This document shows, piece by piece, positions 1-5,320 of a stretch of 15,424 nt of DNA. Each line of letters begins with the position of its first letter. Within the stretch, counting starts at the first letter, position 1. The notes under the pieces are model-generated. The model worked only from the letters and a program-made list of their open reading frames with translations. It searched no databases and was not told where the DNA came from. Both the position numbers and the translations under genes were made by a program. Origin of the DNA: Sva-07 sp041685755 (lineage in GTDB: Bacteria > Actinomycetota > Acidimicrobiia > Acidimicrobiales > Ilumatobacteraceae); the NCBI GenBank assembly GCA_041685755.1, contig JAWLFC010000073.1, forward strand, positions 1-15,424, written 5' to 3'.

Positions 1-116
1 GCGCAGAACTTGGCGCGCTCCAACAGTGGGATGCCCGGCTCGGCAGCCAGCTGCAGGACGCGGTCGTTGAAGCGCAGCCAGCTGAGTTCGCGGTTCAGGA
101 ACCGGTCATCGGCCAT
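1..116 (-). CDS. ppk1: Polyphosphate kinase 1, N-terminal fragment
   Basis: Partial gene running off the left edge; 38 N-terminal residues are visible. They read MADDRFLNRELSWLRFND and continue to a PLLERAKF segment. This matches the Ppk1 N-terminal domain, which typically carries a NRELSWL-x-FN-x-RVL stretch followed by PLLER-x-KF. Ppk1 reversibly transfers the ATP gamma-phosphate onto inorganic polyphosphate. The catalytic histidines lie outside the window. The ATG at 116-114 is supported by a GGAGG Shine-Dalgarno at 125-121, four bases before the GA-GCC spacer ends at the ATG. The small gene ending at 153 lies 36 bp upstream on the same strand, so the two may be co-transcribed. Identity rests on a short but characteristic stretch. 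Confidence 0.85.
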   Translation of the reverse strand, partial: MADDRFLNRELSWLRFNDRVLQLAAEPGIPLLERAKFC

Positions 117-152
117 GGCTCCTCCGGGTGTGGCGTCTGCTCCCGGTGCGGC

Positions 153-419
153 TCAGGCCGAGTCCTCGGGATAGCCGAGGTCCCACTCGATGCTGATGGC
201 CTCTCGTTCGGCGTCGCGCACGATGCGTTCGCGGTTGCGGCGGAACTGCGGGTCGTCGCGAGGCAGCAGGACCAGGCGAGCGAGCACCCGGTTGCGGAAC
301 TCGTCGAGCACCTGGCGGTCGCCCCAGTCGCCGTAGACCTCCCAGTGCGGCGCCACCGGCCCGTGGTAGACGATCCGGGCGTGAGCTCGGGGGGCCTGGG
401 TCTCGGCGACGTCGGTCAT
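153..419 (-). CDS. Small hypothetical protein (88 aa) upstream of ppk1
   Basis: Not recognised. The product is a short acidic soluble protein with no signal peptide or membrane segment. An N-terminal half rich in Trp/Tyr/Gly (HWEVYGDWGDRQVL) is followed by a charged, probably helical Arg/Glu stretch, ending IEWDLGYPEDSA. It has high-GC codon use like its neighbours and sits 36 bp upstream of ppk1, so a polyphosphate-related role is possible but unproven. Start choice: the ATG at 419-417 has no Shine-Dalgarno but a TATGCT hexamer lies 8 nt upstream, consistent with a leaderless start. An alternative GTG at 443 would add eight residues (VCPVCSAP) and has a GGAAGG at good spacing, so the start is uncertain. 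Confidence 0.6.
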   Translation of the reverse strand: MTDVAETQAPRAHARIVYHGPVAPHWEVYGDWGDRQVLDEFRNRVLARLVLLPRDDPQFRRNRERIVRDAEREAISIEWDLGYPEDSA

Positions 420-427
420 GGGTGCGG

Positions 428-433
428 AGCATA
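428..433 (-). promoter_or_regulatory. Candidate -10 box of a leaderless promoter
   Basis: TATGCT on the minus strand, 8 nt upstream of the ATG at 419 of the small gene before ppk1. It belongs to a series of TANNNT boxes found 6-8 nt before starts in this window. No convincing -35 is visible. Confidence 0.35.
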
Positions 434-480
434 CCGGACACACTCCAGCCGCCTTCCATGACGGTCACCCTCGCAATTTC

Positions 481-500
481 ATTACAGACGTGTTACGTTC
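481..500 (+). promoter_or_regulatory. AT-rich promoter/operator candidate upstream of the first whiB-like gene
   Basis: This patch (ATTACAGACGTGTTACGTTC) is clearly less GC-rich than its surroundings and lies about 170 bp before the whiB-like ATG at 665. It contains TACGTT (494-499), a TANNNT -10 candidate, and an interrupted inverted repeat TTACA/TGTTA. The core ATTACAG-N4-GTYAY recurs upstream of the second whiB gene. If TACGTT is the -10, the leader is about 160 nt. No good -35 is present, so this is tentative. Confidence 0.35.
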
Positions 501-600
501 TGACGCCAACATCGCAACATTCGGCCGGTCGGCGAAGAATCAGCCCACGAAGGGGAACCAATCGACCGCCGGGAGCGTCCAATCTTGAACAGCCGCCACG

Positions 601-639
601 CCACCTCCGGCCAGGCCACCTCCGCAGCCACCTCCGCAG
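601..639 (+). repeat. Tandem short repeat in the whiB-like leader (CCACCTCCG x3)
   Basis: An exact tandem duplication of the 12-mer CCACCTCCGCAG occupies 616-627 and 628-639. It is preceded by a diverged copy, CCACCTCCGGCCAGG, at 601-615. Each unit contains CCTCC, the anti-Shine-Dalgarno sequence. The repeat ends 25 bp before the whiB-like start codon, inside the presumed 5' leader. Confidence 0.7.
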
Positions 640-664
640 CAGCGTCTCCACGAAAGGCTCCACG

Positions 665-997
665 ATGATCAACCGCAAGCGCACCAACTCGTCACACCGC
701 AGCGTCGACGTCAGCGTCGAGCGCCCCGCCGAGTTGGGCACCGCACCGCACGACCCCGATTCCGCCACTGCGTGGATGGCCGACGGCAACTGCCGGCTGC
801 ATCCGCCGGCGACGTTCTTCCCGAGCGACGGCGTGGGTGTCGACCGCGCCCGCAAGATCTGCCGCGACTGCCCGGTGATCTCGACCTGCCTGGAGTTCGC
901 GCTCGAGGAGCGCATCGACCACGGCGTGTGGGGCGGCTGCAGCGAACGCGAGCGGCGCCGGATCCTCAAGCGCCGTCGGGCCGACGCCGTCGTCTGA
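665..997 (+). CDS. WhiB-family Fe-S transcriptional regulator (WhiB-like 1)
   Basis: WhiB proteins are small cytoplasmic [4Fe-4S] regulators that bind sigma-factor region 4 and DNA. This 110-residue protein has the four cluster ligands C43, C66, C69 and C75 (C-x22-C-x2-C-x5-C). They are followed by the GVWGG turn (87-91) and a basic C-terminus (ERERRRILKRRR) that would contact DNA. An extra cysteine, C92, directly follows the turn. Residues 1-35 are a variable hydrophilic N-terminus. I chose the ATG at 665 because AAAGG (651-655 region) lies 7-9 nt upstream and conservation begins after it. The same frame is open for 81 more codons upstream, but that stretch is leader-like, with repeats. The gene is convergent with tatA 13 bp away. 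The subfamily cannot be assigned by eye. Confidence 0.92.
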   Translation: MINRKRTNSSHRSVDVSVERPAELGTAPHDPDSATAWMADGNCRLHPPATFFPSDGVGVDRARKICRDCPVISTCLEFALEERIDHGVWGGCSERERRRILKRRRADAVV

Positions 998-998
998 G

Positions 999-1031
999 CC
1001 GCGCCCGACCCTACTGCTGAGCGGGCGGCGG
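999..1031. terminator. Candidate bidirectional terminator between whiB-like and tatA
   Basis: Inverted repeat just after the whiB-like stop codon. CCGCGCCCG (999-1007) pairs with CGGGCGGCGG (1022-1031), giving nine pairs with one bulged G and a 14-nt loop. There is no T-run. The right arm overlaps the last codons of tatA, so its GC-richness may partly reflect the proline codons there. Confidence 0.35.
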
Positions 1032-1217
1032 GGGCGGCGGAGGAGACGACTGCGACGGCGGCGGTGGCGGCGACTGGTCGCCGGCTCCCTCGCCCATCCC
1101 GTCCTTGAACTCCTTCTGCGCCTTGCCGAGGTTCTTGGCCAGTTTCGGCAGCTGCGAGCCGCCGAAGAGCACCAGGACGACGACGAGGATGATGATCAGT
1201 TCGGGTCCACCGGGCAT
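1011..1217 (-). CDS. tatA: Sec-independent protein translocase subunit TatA
   Basis: TatA oligomerises in the membrane to help move folded proteins with twin-arginine signal peptides, working with TatC (not in this window). The 68-residue product has the canonical layout. A short N-terminus (MPGGPE) leads into one membrane helix (about residues 6-18), the FG hinge (LFGG) and an amphipathic helix (SQLPKLAKNLGKAQKEFKDG). The charged tail is unusually proline-rich, with one run of five and one of seven prolines. The ATG at 1217 lacks a Shine-Dalgarno but has TAGCGT 6 nt upstream, suggesting a leaderless mRNA. It lies 52 bp downstream of the second whiB gene on the same strand. TatE/TatB are alternatives, but TatA is the better fit. 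Confidence 0.9.
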   Translation of the reverse strand: MPGGPELIIILVVVLVLFGGSQLPKLAKNLGKAQKEFKDGMGEGAGDQSPPPPPSQSSPPPPPPPAQQ

Positions 1218-1223
1218 ACGACC

Positions 1224-1229
1224 ACGCTA
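1224..1229 (-). promoter_or_regulatory. Candidate -10 box of a leaderless tatA promoter
   Basis: TAGCGT, then the 6-nt spacer GGTCGT, then the tatA ATG (minus strand). There is no Shine-Dalgarno between box and start. The geometry matches the other TANNNT boxes in this window. Confidence 0.4.
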
Positions 1230-1269
1230 CCCCAGCTCCGCCCGACGCGACGGACAGGCCGCCGATTCG

Positions 1270-1569
1270 TCAGGCGCCGATGGTGCTGCGGGCGACCTGT
1301 GCTCGTTGACGGCGGATACGGCGGCGCTCGCGCTCGGAGAGCCCGCCCCAGATGCCGAACTTCTCGCCGTTCTGCAGGGCGAACTCGAGGCAGTCGTGAC
1401 GGACCTCGCAGCCCCGACAGACTTCCTTGGCCTCCCGGGTGGACGCGCCGCGCTCGGGGAAGAACAGGTCGGGGTCGACGCCGAGGCAGTTCGCGTAGTC
1501 GTGCCAGTCCGGGTCGGGCTCGACCGGCGTGGCACTGACGGTGATGCTGGATGTGGTGATGAACTGCAT
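1270..1569 (-). CDS. whiB: WhiB-family regulator, WhiB2/WhmD type
   Basis: 99 residues. Cluster ligands C28, C51, C54 and C60 (C-x22-C-x2-C-x5-C) are followed by FGIWGGLSERERRR (71-84). The blocks LFFPERGASTREAKEVC and CEVRHDCLEFAL closely resemble Streptomyces WhiB and mycobacterial WhiB2/WhmD, as remembered: those proteins have FFPEKGGSTREAK and FGIWGGLSERERRR. The orthologues control septation and sporulation together with WhiA, so a cell-division role is likely. The ATG at 1569 is preceded by a strong AGGAGG (1582-1577) with 7-nt spacing, so this gene is leadered, unlike tatA and the VWA gene beside it. Its upstream region (1570-1690) carries a perfect 10-bp palindrome and a plausible promoter. 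Confidence 0.93.
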   Translation of the reverse strand: MQFITTSSITVSATPVEPDPDWHDYANCLGVDPDLFFPERGASTREAKEVCRGCEVRHDCLEFALQNGEKFGIWGGLSERERRRIRRQRAQVARSTIGA

Positions 1570-1642
1570 GTGAGGACCTCCTGCAGGCCCGTGGGCGTTG
1601 AGCGGATGTGATCACTCGCCCCACACGAACGATCGACAGCGA

Positions 1643-1690
1643 TGTAATTACAGTGGCGTCATTCTGCCATAGCACATGCGGATTTCGCAA
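1643..1690 (-). promoter_or_regulatory. whiB promoter region with palindromic operator candidate
   Basis: On the minus strand TTGCGA (1690-1685), an 18-nt spacer and CAGAAT (1666-1661) form a possible -35/-10 pair. Just downstream is TGTAATTACA (1643-1652), a perfect 10-bp palindrome at a position where a repressor would block initiation. ATTACAG-N4-GTYAY (1647-1662) overlaps it and is shared with the region upstream of the other whiB-like gene. The assignment is by eye only. Confidence 0.35.
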
Positions 1691-1705
1691 GGGGGGATTT
1701 CTCCG

Positions 1706-1726
1706 ATTCGCGCGGTACGCGCGAAT
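1706..1726 (-). terminator. Hairpin terminator of the VWA gene
   Basis: A perfect 9-bp stem, ATTCGCGCG (1706-1714) with CGCGCGAAT (1718-1726) and a GTA loop, begins directly after the VWA stop codon at 1729-1727. No T-run follows, which is common in high-GC actinobacteria. It separates the VWA transcript from the whiB promoter that starts about 15 bp further on. Confidence 0.5.
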
Positions 1727-3739
1727 TCAGCCGGCGCGGCGGCCGCGAGCGGCGAGGGAGCGCTTGCCCTCCATGAAGTCGACGAGCACGTAGTCGCCGA
1801 GGTGCTCGGGGGTCGTGAAGAACGCCCGCCCCCGATTGATCTGCGTCATCTGCTCGATGAAGTGACGCAGTGAGCCGTCGGCGCCGAGGCCGAAGGTGTT
1901 GATCCGGATCTGTTCCTTCGTGCACCGCACGACCTCACGCAGCGTGGCCTCGACCGTCTCGCGGACGGGCGGATAGTTGAAGAACGGCATCCCGTTGTCG
2001 AGGATGTGCGCCGTCGGTTCACCGTCGGTGATCATGATGATCTGCTTGGTGCCCGACTCGCGAGCGAGCAGCTTGCGGGCGAGCAGGAAGCCGTGCTGCA
2101 TGTTCGTGCCGTACACGAAGTCCCACGACACCTCCGGCAACTGCTCGGCGGTGAGGATGCGGGCGGTCTCGGAGAACCCGACGATGCCGAGGTAGTCGCG
2201 GGGGAACTGCGAGCTGATCAGGCTGTGCAGCGCCATCGCCACCTTCTTGGCGGGCAGGAAGTTGTCGCGCATCGGCATCGACAGCGACAGGTCGAGCATC
2301 AGCACCGTCGAGGACCGAGTGAGGTGCTCGGTGCGCTCGATCTCGAAGTCGGACGGTTCGAGCTCCACCGGCGTGCCGCCACCGGTGCGACGCAGGGCGT
2401 TGCGGATCGTGCGGTTCAGGTCGAGCTGGAACGGGTCGCCGTACTCGTAGGCCTTCGTGTCGTAGGTGCGCTCGTGGCCCTGGCCCAGGTTCGACGTCTC
2501 GTGCTGGCCGATCTTGTCCTTGGCCAGCTTCGAGAACAGGTCGCGCAGCGCGTTCGAGCCGATCTTGCGCAGCCCTCTGGGCGTCAACTCGAGACGGCCC
2601 TCCTTCTGCTCGATCAGCCCGGCCTGCTCCAACATCTCGGTCAGCTCGGCGAGCCGTTCGAGCGAGCGGGCGGCGTCGTCGCCCATCAGGTCGCGCACCC
2701 GGTCCATGTCGGCCTCGGCCAGCGCCCCCGGGCTCGACGCGTTGCGCAACAGGTTCTCCAACTGGTCGAGGTCACCCATGTCCTGCATGGCCTGCATCGC
2801 CTGTTGGAACCCCATCGGATCCTGACCCTCGAAGTCGTAGCTCTGGTTCCAGTTGAGCTGCGGGAACATCTGCTGCAGGTTCCCCGACAGCTGCTGCATC
2901 TGCCACTGCAGGTCCATGTCCTGCATCAGCTGGTCGGACAGCTGCTGCAGCTGCGCCCGCTGCTCGGGCGTCATCGAGTTCATCATCGCCTGCATGGCCG
3001 CCATCCGCTTGGCCATCTGCTCCAACAGTTCCTCGACGTTCTCGGGGTTCTCGGGGAAGAAGTCGCCGTACTCCTCCATGAACTCCTCGAAACCAGGGTC
3101 GTCGCCGCGCTGGTACTTCTCGAGCATCTCGTTGAGTGCCGCCATCATGTCCTTCATGCGGGCCATGTCCTCGGGGGTCATGTTCTGCATCGCGCCGGAC
3201 ATCTGGTCGACCATCTGCTGCATCAGCTGCTCCTTGAGCCGCTCCATCAGCTGGTCGAAACGCTGCTTGGCCTCCTTCGACTCGAAGTTGTACGCGTCGA
3301 GTTCGCGCACCTTGCCGGCGAGGTCGTCGGGCATCAGGTCGAGACGCAGGTTGCGCTCGTCCGCTGCGGCCTGGGCGTTCTCGGCGCGTCGCTCGTCACC
3401 CGAGTTCTCGGCGTCGCGGCGGGCGTTGTCGATCGCATGGCGTTCCTCGTCGATGATGTCGTCGAGTTCGGCCGTGATCTCGTCGTACACCCCACCGAGG
3501 TCGCTGTTCTCCAGACGCTGCTGGCGCTCCTGACGCAGCCGTTCGAGCAGTTCGCGGATGCCCTGCAACTCCTCGCCGTTGCGGTCGCGGAGGCCCTCCT
3601 GCATCATGCGTCGCAGCGCTGCGTTGACGTCGCCGTGGTACAGGAGTTCGTCGGTCAGTTCGTCGAAGGCCGCATCGGCGTCGAACTCGAATCCGGTCTG
3701 CGTGCCGTCCCATCGTGAGTACGTGAACCGCTTCGCCAT
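1727..3739 (-). CDS. VWA-domain protein, partner of MoxR/ChlI-type ATPase
   Basis: 670 residues, cytoplasmic, no signal peptide. The C-terminal von Willebrand A domain (about 476-655) has a complete metal site: DLSLS with D483, S485 and S487, then T545 in YGTN, and D572 in ITDGEP. The N-terminal third is charged and coiled-coil-like. Residues about 165-325 are strikingly rich in Met and Gln (many MQ, MM, QQM runs). A winged-helix-like segment follows near 350-400 (LTPRGLRKIG). Length and architecture match mycobacterial Rv0959 (about 672 aa, from memory), whose gene adjoins the AAA+ gene Rv0958. The equivalent ATPase here ends 1.58 kb upstream. Such pairs act as AAA+ chaperone/adaptor machines, as in RavA-ViaA and ChlI-ChlD; the substrate is unknown. 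ATG 3739 has TAAGTT 6 nt upstream and no Shine-Dalgarno. Confidence 0.9.
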   Translation of the reverse strand: MAKRFTYSRWDGTQTGFEFDADAAFDELTDELLYHGDVNAALRRMMQEGLRDRNGEELQGIRELLERLRQERQQRLENSDLGGVYDEITAELDDIIDEERHAIDNARRDAENSGDERRAENAQAAADERNLRLDLMPDDLAGKVRELDAYNFESKEAKQRFDQLMERLKEQLMQQMVDQMSGAMQNMTPEDMARMKDMMAALNEMLEKYQRGDDPGFEEFMEEYGDFFPENPENVEELLEQMAKRMAAMQAMMNSMTPEQRAQLQQLSDQLMQDMDLQWQMQQLSGNLQQMFPQLNWNQSYDFEGQDPMGFQQAMQAMQDMGDLDQLENLLRNASSPGALAEADMDRVRDLMGDDAARSLERLAELTEMLEQAGLIEQKEGRLELTPRGLRKIGSNALRDLFSKLAKDKIGQHETSNLGQGHERTYDTKAYEYGDPFQLDLNRTIRNALRRTGGGTPVELEPSDFEIERTEHLTRSSTVLMLDLSLSMPMRDNFLPAKKVAMALHSLISSQFPRDYLGIVGFSETARILTAEQLPEVSWDFVYGTNMQHGFLLARKLLARESGTKQIIMITDGEPTAHILDNGMPFFNYPPVRETVEATLREVVRCTKEQIRINTFGLGADGSLRHFIEQMTQINRGRAFFTTPEHLGDYVLVDFMEGKRSLAARGRRAG

Positions 3740-3745
3740 GAACGG

Positions 3746-3751
3746 AACTTA
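3746..3751 (-). promoter_or_regulatory. Candidate -10 box of a leaderless VWA promoter
   Basis: TAAGTT-CCGTTC-ATGGC on the minus strand puts a -10-like hexamer 6 nt before the start codon. The string is nearly the same as the one before the partner ATPase gene (TAGGTT-CGGTCC-ATGGC). It lies in the 58-bp divergent region shared with the cyclase gene. Confidence 0.5.
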
Positions 3752-3785
3752 ACGGGTTGATCATCGCTTCGCTGCTCGGAGCCCA

Positions 3786-3791
3786 TATCAT
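3786..3791 (+). promoter_or_regulatory. Candidate -10 box of a leaderless cyclase promoter
   Basis: TATCAT, a good -10 match, then the 6-nt spacer GCGCCC, then the ATG at 3798, with no Shine-Dalgarno. It faces away from the VWA box at 3746-3751, so the divergent promoters are only about 35 bp apart and may influence each other. Confidence 0.5.
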
Positions 3792-3797
3792 GCGCCC

Positions 3798-4343
3798 ATG
3801 CGTGTCCCCCGCACGTTCGTGTTCGTCGACCTGTCCGGTTTCACGAACTACACCGCTGCCTTCGGCGACGACGCCGCCGGCCGCATCCTGAGCACCTTTC
3901 GCGGCATCGTGCGGACCATCGCGTCGGATCGGGGCGTGCGGATCGCGAAGTGGCTCGGCGACGGCTGCATGATCGTCGCCGTCGAGCAGCGCGACGCCAT
4001 CGAGTTCGTCCTCGACCTCGAAGTGCGCGCCACCGACGTGTGTGCACCGTTGACCGTCCGCGCCGGGCTCGCCACCGGACACGCCCTGTTGTTCGAAGGC
4101 GACGACTACATCGGCTCTGCGGTCAACATGGCCGCCCGCCTGTGCGACTTCGCGAAGGGCGTCGAGGTGCTGATGCCGACGATGCAGCTCGAACGGCTCC
4201 CCGAAGGCGTGCGGGCGCTCCCCCACGGCGAAGTCGAACTGCGAGGCTTTCCCGGCCCGATCGACGTCGTCGAACTCGTCGGCACCCCGCAGCCGGCCAG
4301 CGTCGACTCGTCCGAGCTCTGGACCCGCACGCCCAACCTCTGA
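3798..4343 (+). CDS. Stand-alone class III adenylate/guanylate cyclase
   Basis: 181 residues, almost entirely one class III cyclase catalytic domain that converts ATP (or GTP) to the cyclic nucleotide. The key residues are present: metal aspartates D11 (FVDLSGFT) and D55 (KWLGDG), base-selecting K51 and D103 (GDDYIG), and transition-state N110 and R114 (VNMAARL). The K/D pair favours adenine, so cAMP is the likely product; this is inference. There is no membrane, HAMP or other sensor domain, so regulation must come from partners or transcription. The last ~20 residues form a hydrophilic tail. The gene is divergent from the VWA gene and followed after 23 bp by the GH1-like gene on the same strand. 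The start is leaderless-like. Confidence 0.9.
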   Translation: MRVPRTFVFVDLSGFTNYTAAFGDDAAGRILSTFRGIVRTIASDRGVRIAKWLGDGCMIVAVEQRDAIEFVLDLEVRATDVCAPLTVRAGLATGHALLFEGDDYIGSAVNMAARLCDFAKGVEVLMPTMQLERLPEGVRALPHGEVELRGFPGPIDVVELVGTPQPASVDSSELWTRTPNL

Positions 4344-4366
4344 GCGCGACCCCCTCCCTTCCCACC

Positions 4367-5257
4367 ATGTCGTTCCGCCGCGGCGCCGCCCTCTCGATCG
4401 CCACCACGCTCGGCTACGCCGACACCGCCGACATCGGCCCGAGCGCCGGCAACGGCTTCTACCGGCGATGGCCCGACGATCTCGCCGCGCTCCAGGAAGC
4501 CGGCGTCACCGACATCCGCCTCACGCTCGACTGGGCGCGACTGCAGCCCAAGCCCGACACGTTCGACCCCGACTGGGCGGAGCGCTTCGAGCAGATGATC
4601 GCCGCCGCGACAGCGATCGACCTGGTCGTCTGGGCAACGCTCCACGACGGTTCGGTCCCCCGCTGGTTCGACAACGAGGGCGGTCTGGGCGACGACGACG
4701 CGGTCATCCGGTGGTGGCCCCGGTGGGTCGAACGTGTCGCCGACCGCTTCGGCGACACGGTGAACGGGTGGATCCCGTTCACCGTGGTCCCGCCGGGACT
4801 GCCCGAGCAGCCGTGGCGCGACACCTGGGGGATCCTCGGCGGCGTCCAGCCGGTCGCCGCCTCGATCGACCCCGCGCACACGTCCCCCGGCAGGTTCAGC
4901 GGGCTCGCCACCTCGATCGGCCCCGTGCTCGCCGGCGACGGGGAGCGCGACGCAGCCGTGAGTGATCACGATCTCGAACGGATGGCCGACGGCTGGGGGC
5001 GCACCGTCCGCGACGTGGCCGACGACGCCGACCTGCCGATCGTGATCGCCGGGTTCGACCCGAGCCACGACGACCCCGCGGTCGCGTCACGCGTCGTCGA
5101 GCAGTTGACCGCCACGCTCGACGACGCCGCCGGCGACGGCGTCGTGGTGGAACTGTGCTTCCTCGAACCCGCCATCGGGCTGCCCGACCACGGATCGGGC
5201 GTGCTCGACGCCGATCGCTCCCTCACGCCCGCCGGCCGGGCATTCCTCGCCCCCTGA
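4367..5257 (+). CDS. GH1-like protein, shortened and lacking the acid/base motif
   Basis: 296 residues, soluble. Residues about 10-135 follow glycoside hydrolase family 1: FYRRWPDDLAALQEAGV, the RLTLDWARLQP strand, TLHDGSVPRWFDNEGG, then a RFGDTVNGWIP strand. Where active GH1 enzymes have Asn-Glu-Pro, this protein has T139-V140-V141, so the catalytic acid/base Glu is gone. A candidate nucleophile remains at E267 (LEPAIG, aligning with TENG-IG). The usual GH1 length is about 400-480 residues, so a large part of the middle of the barrel is missing. A hydrolase reaction is doubtful; a binding or scaffolding role is possible. The ATG at 4367 has neither a Shine-Dalgarno nor a TANNNT box and probably depends on transcription from the cyclase gene 23 bp upstream. 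The frame is open further upstream, but the homology starts here. Confidence 0.75.
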   Translation: MSFRRGAALSIATTLGYADTADIGPSAGNGFYRRWPDDLAALQEAGVTDIRLTLDWARLQPKPDTFDPDWAERFEQMIAAATAIDLVVWATLHDGSVPRWFDNEGGLGDDDAVIRWWPRWVERVADRFGDTVNGWIPFTVVPPGLPEQPWRDTWGILGGVQPVAASIDPAHTSPGRFSGLATSIGPVLAGDGERDAAVSDHDLERMADGWGRTVRDVADDADLPIVIAGFDPSHDDPAVASRVVEQLTATLDDAAGDGVVVELCFLEPAIGLPDHGSGVLDADRSLTPAGRAFLAP

Positions 5258-5264
5258 CCGTCGC

Positions 5265-5320
5265 ACCGTGCACGGTCCGAACTGTCACACCGTGCCGGGC
5301 CTGATGTGACCGTCGGGTCA
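5265..5320. terminator. Inverted-repeat cluster between convergent genes
   Basis: The 60-bp gap between the GH1-like and ATPase stops holds several short stems. ACCGTGCACGGT (5265-5276) is a perfect palindrome. Its right part GCACGGT (5270-5276) can instead pair with ACCGTGC (5289-5295). TGACC/GGTCA (5307-5311 and 5316-5320) forms a stem over the ATPase stop codon. The 9-mer TGACCGTCG occurs twice (5255 and 5307). Bidirectional termination is likely, with no T-run. Confidence 0.4.

Noticed and set aside
481..500. A GlnR/MtrA-type site (GTAAC-N6-GTAAT on the minus strand)
   Set aside because: Half-site spacing is suggestive, but one half is imperfect and there is no supporting context. I kept only the neutral description of a shared element.
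422..664. In-frame N-terminal extension of the first WhiB-like protein
   Set aside because: The stretch has promoter-like AT-rich sequence and tandem repeats and does not read like protein. The Shine-Dalgarno and WhiB homology support the ATG at 665.
2006..3718. A 570-codon open frame antisense to the VWA gene
   Set aside because: The VWA frame has a complete metal-binding site and known architecture. The antisense frame is a Val/Leu/His/Arg-rich artefact of GC-rich codon use.
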